Shown: in pieces, positions 48,049 to 59,532 of the stretch
How positions within the stretch are numbered: the stretch's first letter is position 1
How the letters are laid out: every line of letters begins with the position of its first letter
DNA from: Mercurialis annua
Taxonomy: Eukaryota > Streptophyta > Magnoliopsida > Malpighiales > Euphorbiaceae
DNA length: 64,000 nt
Reading direction: 5' to 3'
NCBI RefSeq assembly: GCF_937616625.2
Contig: NC_065575.1
Coordinates: forward strand, 33,727,001 to 33,791,000
Made by a program: the position numbers and the translations under genes
Notes under the pieces: model-generated
What the model was told of the DNA's origin: nothing
Databases searched by the model: none
What the model saw: only the letters and a program-made list of their open reading frames with translations

Positions 48049-48227
48049 GGGAATTAATTCCCTGGCTGCACAAAAGCAAACCGCGTAACACTTACGCGGT
48101 TTGCCACGTTGGCAATGCAAACCGCGTAAGAGTTACGCGGTTTGCTTTTGCCTATGTGGCTCCTCCCTGATTGGCCAGCGAGGAGCCACGTAGGCCAGAC
48201 CGCGGCGCGGAACTGTTCCGCGGTCTA
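48049..48227. repeat. Right-end palindromes of the MULE
   Basis: Perfect 29-nt palindromes at 48076-48104 (GCAAACCGCGTAA/TTACGCGGTTTGC) and 48117-48145 with the same arms, and a longer one at about 48196-48227 with CCGCGG arms. CAGGGAATTAATTCCCTG lies at about 48049-48066. The arms differ from the left end in a matched way (CCGCGTAA with TTACGCGG here, CCGCGGAA with TTCCGCGG there). Confidence 0.85.
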
Positions 48228-49657
48228 TAAAGTATAAAATGGGAATTTAAATTTTTGTGGGCCTAATTTCAGAAATAATTAACAAATAAGTAATTTAATG
48301 GTCATTAACCCAATATACTAATAGCATTAATTAGCTCTATTATCAATAGAAGGGTATACAAGTAACTCTTTATTTCATTTATTAGTTTGTATTGGTTATT
48401 GTAATTTAGTTATTTTGTCAATTAGAGTGGGACGGAGGGAGTAAGTGTTATTATTTATTAATTATTATATCTATAATTATGGTTAATTAAATAATAAGTG
48501 TTATTTATTAATTAATTGATTATTAAATTATTAATAAAAGGTTATTAATAATTAAAGATCTAAGGATTTAATAATTATGAATTAATGATTGAATAAATTC
48601 TTATTGGAGATTAAGAAATTACACCAGTCATTTAAATGTCATTTGTCCATACATAATCAAAGGTATATATTATCTTAGTGTATGATTGGATGCACACGAT
48701 TATATAGGAAATTTACAAGTGTTGTAAATATGGCATTCATAAATAATAAATAAATGGTGAATTATACACATAAAATATTATGTGTCTTAAATTCAACACA
48801 TATGCAAAATGAGTGTCATTTGTATGGTTAGGTGTTCAATTAAGTTATGTAAAATTGACACATATTTATGTTTCATGTTGCATGAACTTGAGATTTTCTT
48901 ATAAATAGACTTCCATGAAACTTATAGAAATTAAAACATTCACACAAAATTCAAGTTTATGCAAGTGCTGATAGGTTTGGAAAAATCAAGCAAATTCATT
49001 TCTACATGAAGTAGTTTAGTAGTTATAGAGATTTTCATATGCAAGTGTTTCATATTGAATGTGATTCAAGAAAAAGCTCAAAATCAACTTCTATACTTAC
49101 TACTTGCATAGTCGTCATCATCTACAAGCTATTGAAGGAGTTTAATATAGGTTTGTGTTCTAAGTGTTATAACTCAAAAATTAAAAATTTATTAATTGAA
49201 TTCTAAAAAAGTTGTAGGAATTTAAATCAAGGAACAAGATCTTTAAGTATCACAAGTTCAAGTTCAAATGAGTTTTCCTTTAAGTATTCCATACAGAAGT
49301 CTTCCGAACCGAATTGAAACAAGCCGCAATTGGGTCACAACTCAGGGAGATACGAAACCGCTTGATTCAAATCGGGATCATTTGATCAAAGTCTGGTTTG
49401 TGTGTACTAGCTAAAGGCAGCGTATTTTCAACGCTTGAAGAATTGCTTAGGGTCTCAACAAGAGATGGATACACCAACTCTTCTTTTATGTATTTGAATA
49501 TATTAGCGAGTGATTTATTAGTTGGGTGTTGATGTGATCAACGGTTTTAAGCGGTTTTTGATTTCGAATTGAAATGCACGTTTTTAATCTCGGCCCCACC
49601 ATGCTCCTTTTCCACCTTTTACATGCTTCCCCTGTGCGAGGAAACTCTTTTCAACAG

Positions 49658-49671
49658 TGGTATCAGAGCCA
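49658..49671 (+). other. tRNA-Met primer-binding site of the copia element
   Basis: TGGTATCAGAGCCA, one base after the LTR end. Confidence 0.9.
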
Positions 49672-51690
49672 CTTTATCAATGTTCGAATGCATCTTTAGC
49701 TTGTTGATGAATGTTTTTGCATGGTCATGTTTGGTTTGTAATCTATAATTCCCTAGGCTTTAGGTCTTGTTTTCCTTCATATTCTATGTTGTATATTCAC
49801 CTTAGTATGTCAAAGAGTTGTCATGTAAAAGTGCAGAATCAACGGAACATGAGAAACAAGCGAATTGGGCTAAACGTGCAAAAACCGGTGTGCTGTCAGC
49901 AAGGGCTCGCACCCGTGACTCCTAGAAGTCACGCTCGTGACATGGGTCGCGCCTATGATAGTCATGGGTCACGGGGGCGACAAATCTTCTACACGGAATT
50001 ATGAAAAATGTGATTTTGAGCTTCCGGTGGTTCAGCGATCGAAAGAGGCACTCACGGGTCCTAGGATGCTCCCATGGTACCTAAACAAGCTCAGATTAAA
50101 AAAACATCGATTGGAGAATCGATTTGAACATTTTATAATTATTTTCTCATTTCTTGTGGCTAGGAAATGAGATCTTAGTTGAGTTCATGATCATGTGCAT
50201 GCTTAATTTGCTCATTTTAGATTAGGCGTAGTACCTAAAAAACCTCCGACCTTACAGTCCCTTTTTGATCCTACCCTGACGTTGAAAACTTATCAATTTT
50301 ATCCTATTTTACATTTTATCATTTCAATTGTATCCCAATTTTTTAATTTTTGTCTTTACTTAAATGATGAAATCATTCAATTAACCATGATTAAAGATAA
50401 AATTAAATTCATTTCCATTCAAAAAAGTACAAATAAGTCCTTTTTTTTATAAACTAACTAAAAACTATAATCAAATTAAAACTAATTTAAATTCTTAATT
50501 AATTTAACTGAATCTAAATAAATTTTAAACATGTACAATTAATATATGCTATACATGGAGAACATTTTGAAATTTTTTCCAAATGAAAAAGACGTCAATT
50601 TAATATTTCAGGGTACAATTGAAATGATAAAATGCGAAATAGGGTAAAATTCAACGTCAGGGTAGGATCGAAAAGGGGTTACATGATCGGTTTTTTTAAG
50701 GTATTAGGCCTTTAGATTATATATGTGATATACAATGATGCATGCTAAAATGAACTTATGTGTTTAAGTGAGACCTTTAAAATGACCTAAAAATCTTCCA
50801 AACAAAAAGATTAAGTTTAATAGTAGATCTTTAGATGATAATCTAGAATCTCTATTGAAGCAGTAAACTAACATGCTTTGAGTTATAATCTTGTCAAGTA
50901 TGGATACATAGGGGTGAGGTGATATCGTTACAAGGTTGTTGTTGAGTTTATTGTTAATCATGATATGTTGCAGGTGTAGTCTATATAATATATGACGAGA
51001 AAGGAAATTAGGTGTGTCTGAGTCGTATATTATTCAAATTGATGCATCTTAGCTGATTAAATGGGTTGAATTTAGCTAATGCGAAAATGCAAGAATAGCA
51101 TTAAGCACTTGAGGATCGTAACATTAGGAGTCGGGAATATTGAATCTCACAAAGACTTGTGATGAACAAGTGTTTGATCACTTATATATAGTTATGATCC
51201 CAAAAAAAGAGGGAAAAACTAACACTATAAGAACCCAATAATCTATTAGAAATTGAGGTAGATTTCGGTTTCATATTTTGAAAATATATGCTTTGAAAAA
51301 TTAATAAATGACATTTTTGATTAAAGACCTAATCATAAATAATACTACAACTTCATAACTAACTTAATCTCACTGTCTTTGATAATTTACAAAATAATGG
51401 AATCACTAATTTGTAACTTATATCAAAATAGCTTTATGGGAATGAACTTACTGGATAAATTGTCTTTGGAACTTGCTGAATTTAAACGAATTTTGTTGTG
51501 CTCTATGTGAATTGTTACATAGAAGAGGGCATTGAATTATGTACTTGACATCTTAACAGTTCTCGGGTTCGTGCCTTGATATTGTCTTCGATAAATGATA
51601 ATTATTAGTTACTATATGAAACGTTTAAAATGCTAGTGAAATCTTTCATCATATTCTCAAGATTCATGGAAATGACATTCATAAGGCTCA
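49672..51690 (+). mobile_element. Copia leader region, AT-rich, with a nested MITE
   Basis: Internal sequence between the primer site and the gag fragment. No convincing frame; frames at 49711-50170 show no recognised domain. One MULE-type MITE is inserted at 50225. Confidence 0.5.
50225..50710. mobile_element. Short MULE-type MITE
   Basis: 486 bp, perfect 9-bp duplication TTTAGATTA at 50216-50224 and 50711-50719, inverted arms of about 120 bases (GGCGTAGTACCTAAAAAA versus GGCCTAATACCTTAAAAAA, then GATCCTACCCTGACGTTGA). Confidence 0.9.
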
Positions 51691-51699
51691 ATATGAGAT

Positions 51700-52060
51700 A
51701 TTGAAGCATTTGATTTTCATGAGAATAGAGGATGAAAAGGATACTAAGGATCATGTAGATGTAATGAAATTATCTTTCGGAATGTTAGATTGTCTAGACG
51801 TCTCGATTGATATTCAACAGCAACTTGATATAGTAATCCAATTGGTTCCTTCTTCGTTCAATGAATTTATGAAGGAACACGTTATGGATAACACTAGATG
51901 TTCGTACGAGATACTAACCAGAATTTTAAAATATGCTCAATCAATGGATAAAATTCGTCGTATGCGTATTTCAAATAAAAGTAATGAGCCATTTATGCGA
52001 AAGTGTGTCCATAAAAAGCATCATACGAAAGATGAGATGGATATCATTAGGAGGTAATCA
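51700..52060 (+). pseudogene. Ty1/copia gag fragment
   Basis: An open frame with copia gag wording: QQQLDIVIQLVPSSFNEFM, then TRCSYEILTRILKYAQSM and a basic tail. Copia gag normally continues to a CCHC knuckle and protease; neither is seen, and no pol follows. Confidence 0.6.
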
Positions 52061-52645
52061 TTTATGAATCTTTTTCGGTTGATAGACTTGGTATGTGATA
52101 CCGATCCTAAATCTTGTGCGTATTGTAGGTATGAAGATTATAAGAATAAAGTCTTAATCTGAGCTCGAAAGAACGAAAAACAAGTGCTATATTGTCTCTA
52201 TATCTTTTATAGTATATTCTTGTGGTCTTTTTAATAATTGTTTTTCTTTAAAATTGTATATTCGAAACACGGTCTACTTTTATGGTATATAAGTTTTATG
52301 TATGAAGTTTATTTAAAGTACGATTTCTCAAAATCCGAAATAGATATAAATAAAAGTATGTGTGTTTATACAAATATATATTTTTGAAAAAGAAGTCACA
52401 CAATTAATTATACAAGAGTTAATCCCAATAAAATATCAAGCGTTTGTGTTTTGTCAGTTATAATCAAAACTTTCAAAATCGATTAATTTATTCCATTTTA
52501 AGATATTTGAAATATTTTTTAGCCGTTCGTGAACCAAACCGAAAAATTATCATTTGTGAAGGGGCTAAACTAACCGATTTCGAATGATATGAGATATTTA
52601 AAACCTTTTCTAGCCAAATTAATTAAAATTGGCTAGTTTAATTTA
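52061..52645. other. AT-rich sequence after the copia fragment
   Basis: No supported feature; the 3' limit of the copia element could not be placed. Confidence 0.3.
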
Positions 52646-54392
52646 GGCTTAATTCCTTAAAAAACCAACACCTTGTACTTTTTTTTCGTTTATATCCTGA
52701 CCTTATAAAAACACTATTTGTACCCAATTTTAAGGTTTTAAGATACATCCCTAACAAAAACATTAAATTGTACTCTTTTCATTTGGAAAAAGGTTTATAT
52801 CATACTTTTTTCCATTTTAAAAAATACAAACAAGTCGTTCAACTTAAAAATATTCAAATACATCCGATGAAAAGTAACGGCGGCGACGGCTCCGAATTTT
52901 TTTTAAAAAATTGTTGTTTTTTTTAAAAGATAGTATTATTGTTATTATTAATAACATTAATATCTAATAGAAAAAGGGTCAGTTAAGCTCCTAACGTATG
53001 TTCTATAGGTCAAGTAAGCCACTAACGTCCGAAAAAGTGCAATTAAACCCCTAACGTTTTCATATTGTATCATATAAACCCTTTTACTTAACACTGTTTA
53101 AAACCTAAGCCAATTCCGTTATTTTTTTCCAAGGTGGCTTATTTAGTGCCCACGTGGAATCATTTTTTCCCCCAGTTTGAAACTCAAAATCAACTCTTAT
53201 CAAAATAGAATTGTATTTTAATTTACAATTCAGTAATAACCCCACTACTTCGTTTTTCTTTCTCCATCATCCGCCACCAATTTCTCCATCTCGGCCACCA
53301 AAAATCCAGAAGTTGCATGTACCCTTAGCTTCATCCACACTCTGTGAGCCACTCATCCTCGCCAATATAGCAAACAACATTCTACCAAAAACATTACGCT
53401 AGCATCTCAAAACGACAATCGAGCTCTTAAAAGCTAACGAGGGCAACCATTTCTCCAGCATAAATTGAAGCCATGTTTGATATCTCTAGCACAAATTCAA
53501 CGTATTTGAGAATGTAGTCCTTACTAATCCAGCAAAAAATCCAACGGATGCAAAAATTGGTACCCTTATGCATGGCGGTGCAGAGTTTGTTCATGAGAGT
53601 AAAGGCGCCATAATTTCCGGCACTTCTACCCTAAATCTCCATCCAGCGTAAAATTAGAGAAAATGTCGCATAATCTGAAGTTAAAGGTGCGAAATCTAAT
53701 AACAAAATTCTCAAATCGAGACACTTACAATCTCGCGGCGATAGAGCTAGAAACAATCCCTAAACCGTTAGTACGGAGACAGTGTCTCTGTTTAATCTCT
53801 ACGATGTATTGCCATTTTAACGGAGCATAAAGTGAACGCGCAGGCTGACACCAGATCCGGATATTGGGAAGTTAGGGAAGGCGATGGTGACGAAGATGGA
53901 GAGGCCGTTAAAGAGGGAGGGGGTTTCTTTCAATTTAGAGAAATTAAATAAAAAGGGGTACGATATTCTAAAAAAAAAAGTAGGTTGGGTTTTAAATGGT
54001 GTGTCAACAATAATTGATTAACATGTCACTATTAAATGAGCCACCTTGGAAAAAAATAGACGGAGTTGGCTTTGGTTTTAAACGGTGTTAAGTGAAAGGG
54101 CTTATATGATATGATTTGAAAACATTAGAGGCTTACTTGCACCTTTCCAAATGTTAGTGTCCTACTTGATTTATAGGCCAAACATTAGGGGCTTAACTGA
54201 CATTCTTTCCATATCTAATTAATATATAGGTTAAGAATGAAGTATTGCTTTAAACTCTTTTCCAAATAAAAAAGTACAATTAAATGTTTTTTGGTAGGGA
54301 TGAAACTTAAAAATCCAAAATTGGGTATTTTATAACGTCAAGATACAGACAAAAAAAAAATAGAAGGTGGATTATTTTTAAGGAATTAAGCC
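52646..54392. mobile_element. MULE-type element containing a second MULE
   Basis: The ends GGCTTAATTCCTTAAAAA match in both directions; flanking 9-mers tttaattta and tttagttta agree at 8 of 9 positions. Arms of about 150 bases. Without the inner insertion it is about 500 bp. Confidence 0.8.
52979..54210. mobile_element. Nested MULE-type element
   Basis: 1232 bp, perfect 9-bp duplication ATATCTAAT at 52970-52978 and 54211-54219. Arms are imperfect inverted repeats (GGGTCAGTTAAGCTCCTAAC versus ATGTCAGTTAAGCCCCTAAT). The centre has no recognised coding sequence, although 53200-53900 is richer in G+C and could include captured host sequence. Confidence 0.85.
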
Positions 54393-54734
54393 TTTAGTTT
54401 ATTAACGGATAGCACATTTTTTGATTTAATTCACGAATGACTTGAAAATGTTTCAAGTATCTCAAAATGTACTAAAATAGTCGATTTTAAAAGATTTATT
54501 TATAACGGATAAAATTTGCAAATGTTTGTTATTTTATATATAAAAATAAAATATCCGGCACGAATAAATTTAAAAATGAAATCTTTTATATAAATTTAAA
54601 AATTACAATTAATATATTAATCGATTTCTCAAAAATTAACAGAAATCCCGTTTCAATTCATGCATACGAAGGCCCGTTAGCGAGCCGTCTTCTAGCTGTT
54701 AGCTGTACGGTCATCACCTGAACTCGAAGAAGAA

Positions 54735-57700
54735 ATGGAGTGCGCCGCGAAGGGAGGCGGAACCCGGTGCACAGGTCCGCCTACAAGACCATGTGCTCGT
54801 TGTGGTGCTGTTGCTTACTGCTCCGTCTCTCACCGGGTCAGTCAATTTTGATCCATTTAATAACTATTGAATTGAATAATTTATTTGGTTTTAATGGAAG
54901 TAGATTTCACATTGGAGTGAGCATAAAAACGAATGTGAAAGACTAGAGGAGCAAATGATGCGTATTGATGAACTGAATGATTTCCCTTTCACCTTCTCTA
55001 CTCCTTCTCAGGTACTTCCCCAATTTTTATCCCTTCATTCCGTTTCGAAATCGAGTCGAACATTTGGCGTTTCGGACACGAAACTTCATTTTTAATATAG
55101 GAAACTGTAAAATAACAATGTTTCGCCGTGTACATGTCCAAGTGTCTCGTTTCTCCATGTCGGTGTGCTGCCTAGCATTTCATCTGCTTCATTTCATTAA
55201 TTGTGCTTTTAATAATATAGCAAGAGAGCAGGTGTTTGTTCTTTAGCAAAATAGAAATTCATAGGTTGGGGATGTGGATGTGTGAATGTAGCTGTGGTGC
55301 TTCACTTGATTACTCTGATTGTTTAAGGTTAGATTATTTATTGTCACATTTTACTGTGATTTTTTCGATTAAATTACTAATTGTTTGTTTGAATTCATTA
55401 TCGTTAACATTGGCTGTGTTTTCTCTATGCGGTTGACAGGTCGAAGGACGAAGGCTGGAATCTTTCCACTGATATGTGCCCTTGTCGGGGTATCGTCTTA
55501 TGTTTCCAGCTTTTGGTTATTTTACTTTTACCTTATATCTTTTTTTGTTATTTTGAACGACGGATAAAGTATTGTGTAGTCTAATGCAGGGCCTGTTTCT
55601 GCAATTCCAAAGCATTTAACTAGCTGGATGGATTACTATGAGTGGAGAGGCATCCCACTACATTCACCTGTTGCTTTGCTTCTTCACTGGGTATGAATTT
55701 ATATTCGAAGTAGAATATGCATTAGAAGACTCGTAGAGGTCAGAGAACATTAGAACCATTAAAGGTAGGACCTGGAATAATCAAATTATAGATGACATCG
55801 AGTCCTTATTTTTCTTTGCCGGATTTCTCAATTTTCTAGATGGACTTTAATATTGACTCAAGAACTTTGTTCAACTTTTAGGATATGCTAGTTTTGAAAT
55901 CTTTCTGCAAACTAGCCAAAATCTGAGTGCTCATTAATCATAGTGGTAAATATAAATTTTTCACATACGAAAAGTTCTACTTCACCAAACTATATCACTG
56001 GGTCTGAATTACATCCTCAACAAAATGCCACAGTAGCATGTAATGTAGCTTATCCTAGTGGTGTTTGCATCTCAGCCGCTTATGATTTACTACGCAACTC
56101 AAATTGCTCATATGAGAAACTCAACTTCCGAAAGCTGCAACAAATTGTGCATACACTATCTTGGTAAGTGTCGCAACTTGGAAGCTTGTTGACTTTTAGA
56201 ACTGATTAATCTAGCTTAGACCTTTTCATGCTCTCTGTTTCCTTCTGTTAATTATGATTTCTTGGTGCTTAAAATTTTTAGATGCCTCGTCCAATCCCGA
56301 CCTGAAAATAGAATCAGTTTATGGTTACGTTATGAAGAAATTGTTTTGTGTACATGTACTTGATACTTGATAGTCAGTGAAGCATACAATTTTATAATCA
56401 GCTTAATAACCATGGCAGAAGCAAAATGTTTACTATTTTTAAATCAGATTATCTGTATTGTAGTATTATGCATCAGAAAGTAGTATTTTGTAGTTTGTAT
56501 GGAGCAATAAAAGTGAAAAAAGGAAGAATTGTCATTTAGCTCCTTAAATTGAGGGGTAAATCGTATAGGTGCTGAGTTCTTGCATTTTTGTGTCGGTTAT
56601 TGCTGTCATAGCTGTAGAGTATAATGTTGTTTGTCTCTTTCATATACTTACTTAAAATCACTTGTTTGGAGTAGCATGGTCTTATTATGTTCTTTGGATT
56701 TGAATTTCTGATATGCAAGGGCCTGAAAAAGAGCTCCTACAACTGGCCGTCTTTGGGGAGTTGCATGCACTTTTTCCTGGTGTAAATGTGCATCTAGAAC
56801 TCATTGGACCTGCGATTCCAGAAAATAGGTTAGTCCATCACTTGATAGTAAACGAAGCTCAATTCTCACTGAGGATTTATTTCATTCCTTTTTCTGTTTG
56901 TTTGTTTATCTATTGTGATTTAGACCTTTATTTCCTCCTTTTCTTATCCTTGAGTAGGGATGGCCAGAAGATTGATCTATGCAGTTATGCTTGTTGCTTG
57001 GATAGAGACTGCAATTGCATTTGCAGGTCCTCAAGCAAAACTATGAATGGGAGTGCTGGTGCTGATAATTCTTCAAAGGTGACGTTACAGCTTCGTAGAG
57101 GATTTTACCATGACTGTTACCAAGATTTAGGAGAGGTCTCTTCTTTGTATTTGTGTTGAGAATTTATGTCAGAAGCTGTTTTCTGCGCTGGTTTGTCCTT
57201 GGTGCTGACGTGCGTTTTGGGCAGGGTTCATTTCCTGATTTAGTCATTGCTCCAAATGCTGGCATTGCTGCTTATCCAAGTTGGTTACCTACTCTTGTAT
57301 GTTTCTGATTCTGCATATAGTAAGCCTACTTAAACTGTTGTCATTTTTTCATTTCTCTTTTGATGAACTGATTTATTTATTGCGTCTTCGCTATTTACTT
57401 TGTGATGATTACTTCGATGGACATGCCAGAAGCTGATTTATGAGAATGGCGCCCCTGCTGTTTTTTCTGATTATTGTGAAGAGGCTTGTCACCTAGCAGC
57501 GAGCTGCATAACTAGTGTAACTGGGCGTCCTCTCTCCCTTCCGGTGCGTTTGCAATATACATGTTTTGTTTCCAAGAATTTTCGTTTAACAAATTCAGTT
57601 GAAATTGCTGCTTAGCTTCATTGAATTTGGAGCTTAATTATTCTCTCTGCTTTGTAGATTGAAATAAATCCTTTCAGGCAGCCAATAATGGTGGAAGACA

Positions 57701-57750
57701 GTGCTCTGCTTCTACCCTGCTATTCAAATTGCTTTATATTTGGGATGTGA
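54735..57750 (+). CDS. MYND-type zinc finger protein, apparently missing one exon
   Basis: Ten exons fit: 54735-54836, 54904-55011, 55221-55327, 55440-55489, 55590-55690, 56720-56828, 56958-57135, 57225-57296, 57430-57543 and 57658-57750. All splice sites are GT-AG and phases agree except at one place. Residues 1-45 form a MYND finger (CARCGAVAYCS, then HWSEHKNEC). Later blocks (GPEKELLQLAVFGELHALFP, LQLRRGFYHD, LVIAPNAGIAAYPSWLPTL, VFSDYCEEACHLAASC) match the conserved C-terminal region of plant MYND-domain proteins of about 375 residues. Exon 5 ends in phase 0 (LLLHW) but the next exon needs one carried base, and the family segment of about 30 residues that joins them (starting PLTIYHA in relatives, from memory) is absent from 55691-56719. 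Direct splicing gives a stop after about 15 codons. Either the gene is broken or the exon has been lost or rearranged. MYND fingers usually bind proline-rich partners; specific role unknown. Confidence 0.8.
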
Positions 57751-58130
57751 GCTGGAAATGTTTTTGAGGGTTAGAAATTTGTGTAAACTGAAGGCCTTGG
57801 TTGCTGTTCTGCATTTGGACGAGTTCATTGACAGAGAAGCGTGTCGCACTTGCATGAACCAGAACCCTTATCACGTAAATGAATTGCATACCGTCTTCGG
57901 GTTACAAAATTCATGAGAATTAATCGAGATGACTGAAAATCACACAGTAATTTTTCTGAATACGAAGGCTCGGCAAAGATCACCATTTGCTGTATATCTA
58001 GAAAATGGGGATGTACCTGATCCCCATGAAATTTGGCCAAAAATTCAAGAAGCTTTCTACCAGGCTAAGTTGGATTTTGGGTAAACCGTAAAAGCATGAC
58101 ATATCAATAGTATTGTGATGGTTAATAAAA
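57751..58130 (+). other. 3' untranslated and downstream region of the MYND gene
   Basis: Rather balanced composition but stops in all plus-strand frames; probably 3' UTR. A small MULE follows at 58131. Confidence 0.5.
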
Positions 58131-58416
58131 GGCTAAACCCATCTAGAGGCCCTTGTACTATATCATTTTTGTTCAAAAAGTCCCTGTACTATTTTTTTGT
58201 TCTTCAAGTCCCTCTACTTACATAATTTTTGATTTTCAGGTCCTTTTTTAGTTTTTTCCAGTCCCTCTACTTACAATTTTTTTGTTCCTCCAGTCCCTCA
58301 AAAGGACCTGAAAATCGGAATTTTGTCAAGTACAGGGACCTGAAGAACAAAAAAATAGTAAAAGGGCTTTTTAAATAAAAATGATATAGTACAAGGGCCT
58401 CTACATGGGTTTAGCC
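58131..58416. mobile_element. Short MULE-type MITE downstream of the MYND gene
   Basis: 286 bp, perfect 9-bp duplication TTAATAAAA at 58122-58130 and 58417-58425, ends GGCTAAACCCATCTAGAGGC and, inverted, GGCTAAACCCATGTAGAGGC. Confidence 0.95.
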
Positions 58417-58425
58417 TTAATAAAA

Positions 58426-59532
58426 GCTATGTGAGAACTGAGAACTAATTTTACAGCTATAGATTTGAGATTTTCATTAAAGGTTTTGTTGATCATATAA
58501 ACTTTTTTTTGTTTTAAGAAATTGTTGTTTTTTTTTTTATATCAAGACATCAATTTGATATTAGTTGTTATTATTATTTTTAACACGGGTTAATAGTTTG
58601 TATTCTTATCATTTTTAACATGGATTAACTACGACACCAACTTTACATTTGCACAGATGTACATAAATTTTTATTTATTTTCAATCATAAAATTGTCGGA
58701 AAATTCCATATTGAATAATCAAGGAAATATTAAGTGAATTGTAAGTGGAAATAGAGATATGCATAGGTCGATGAACTGAATCTAATTATCTATAATTGAA
58801 TTTTATTTATTTATTTATAGCTGTTATAGTAATCAAAATGTATATAATTAAACTGTAACCGAATCAAAATGATTTCGGTTTGGTAGCTTATTTTGGATAA
58901 TCCAATAACTAAATTTCATTTATATTAGAAAAAAGAGTCAAATAAACTCTCAACGTTTAGCCGATGGATCAAGTAGACTCTCAACGTTTAGAAATGGAAG
59001 CACCTAACATTTTTAAATTGTATAATCTAAACCTTTCTTAGGAGTCACCGAGAACTCTAACGTTTGTTAAATCGTATCAACGAGAATCCTTAAGTAGCGC
59101 TTAAATGATACAATTTAAAAACGTTAGAGTTCTCGTTGACCTATCTGAATGTTGAGAGCCTATTTGACCTATAGGCCAAACATTAGCGGCTTATTTAATT
59201 CTTTTTCCTAATAAAAAATAAACAGCATTGTTAAAATTAGAAATGAGTATTTGTTTCAATTAAGTACATCACATAAGTTGCTCATTACAAATCATAAGTA
59301 CTTCCCTCAAAACAGCATAAACCGTAGCTAGAACCCAAAACCCAAATCCAAACACAAATCCAAAAACAACCCAGGCAACTTTTTACTACATACGTGTCCT
59401 TACTTAAATTCGCCACCTCATCCCAACTCATCAGAACTGTCAACTTAAATAACTAACAACCCCCCATTTTTTCCCCTTCTCTTCATCTTCTTCCACACCT
59501 GAAAAAATCGAACAATCCAATCCAATCCAATC
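58426..59532. other. Intergenic region with a degraded MULE-type MITE
   Basis: 58926-59214 has inverted arms (AAGAGTCAAATAAACTC versus AAGAATTAAATAAGCCG) and 'ctctcaacgtttag' words, related to the element at 52979, but no clean duplication. 59460-59530 is a pyrimidine-rich leader just before the next gene. Confidence 0.55.

Larger units (their letters stand above)
41103..48311 (+). mobile_element. Autonomous-type MULE with plant-mobile-domain gene
   Basis: 7209 bp, ends GGGTTAATGAC in both directions, perfect 9-bp duplication AATATACTA at 41094-41102 and 48312-48320. It carries two genes on the same strand: a MuDR-type transposase and a plant mobile domain protein. Subterminal regions of about 350 bp at each end consist of G+C-rich palindromes. 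A purine repeat (GAGAGATA) follows at 41495-41550. The identical target duplication argues for a fairly recent insertion. Confidence 0.9.
40965..48441. mobile_element. Stowaway-type MITE interrupted by a MULE
   Basis: The ends CTCCCTCTGTCCCACT and, inverted, CTCCCTCCGTCCCACTC are flanked by TA on both sides, the Stowaway (Tc1/mariner) pattern. After removal of the MULE and one copy of its 9-bp duplication the MITE would be about 250 bp. Confidence 0.85.
39753..49656 (+). mobile_element. Ty1/copia-type LTR split by nested insertions
   Basis: The right edge is firm: TTCAACA ends at 49656 and a methionine-tRNA primer site starts at 49658. The left edge is taken at TGTTAAGAATATGAG because it mirrors the end; less certain. 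Removing 40965-48441 leaves about 2.4 kb. No second LTR is in the window. The flanks of the nested MITE (39753-40964 and 48442-49656) hold no gene. Confidence 0.55.

Noticed and set aside
57825..58040. Minus-strand frame downstream of the MYND gene
   Set aside because: No motif, lies over the probable 3' UTR, no supporting splice or promoter signs.
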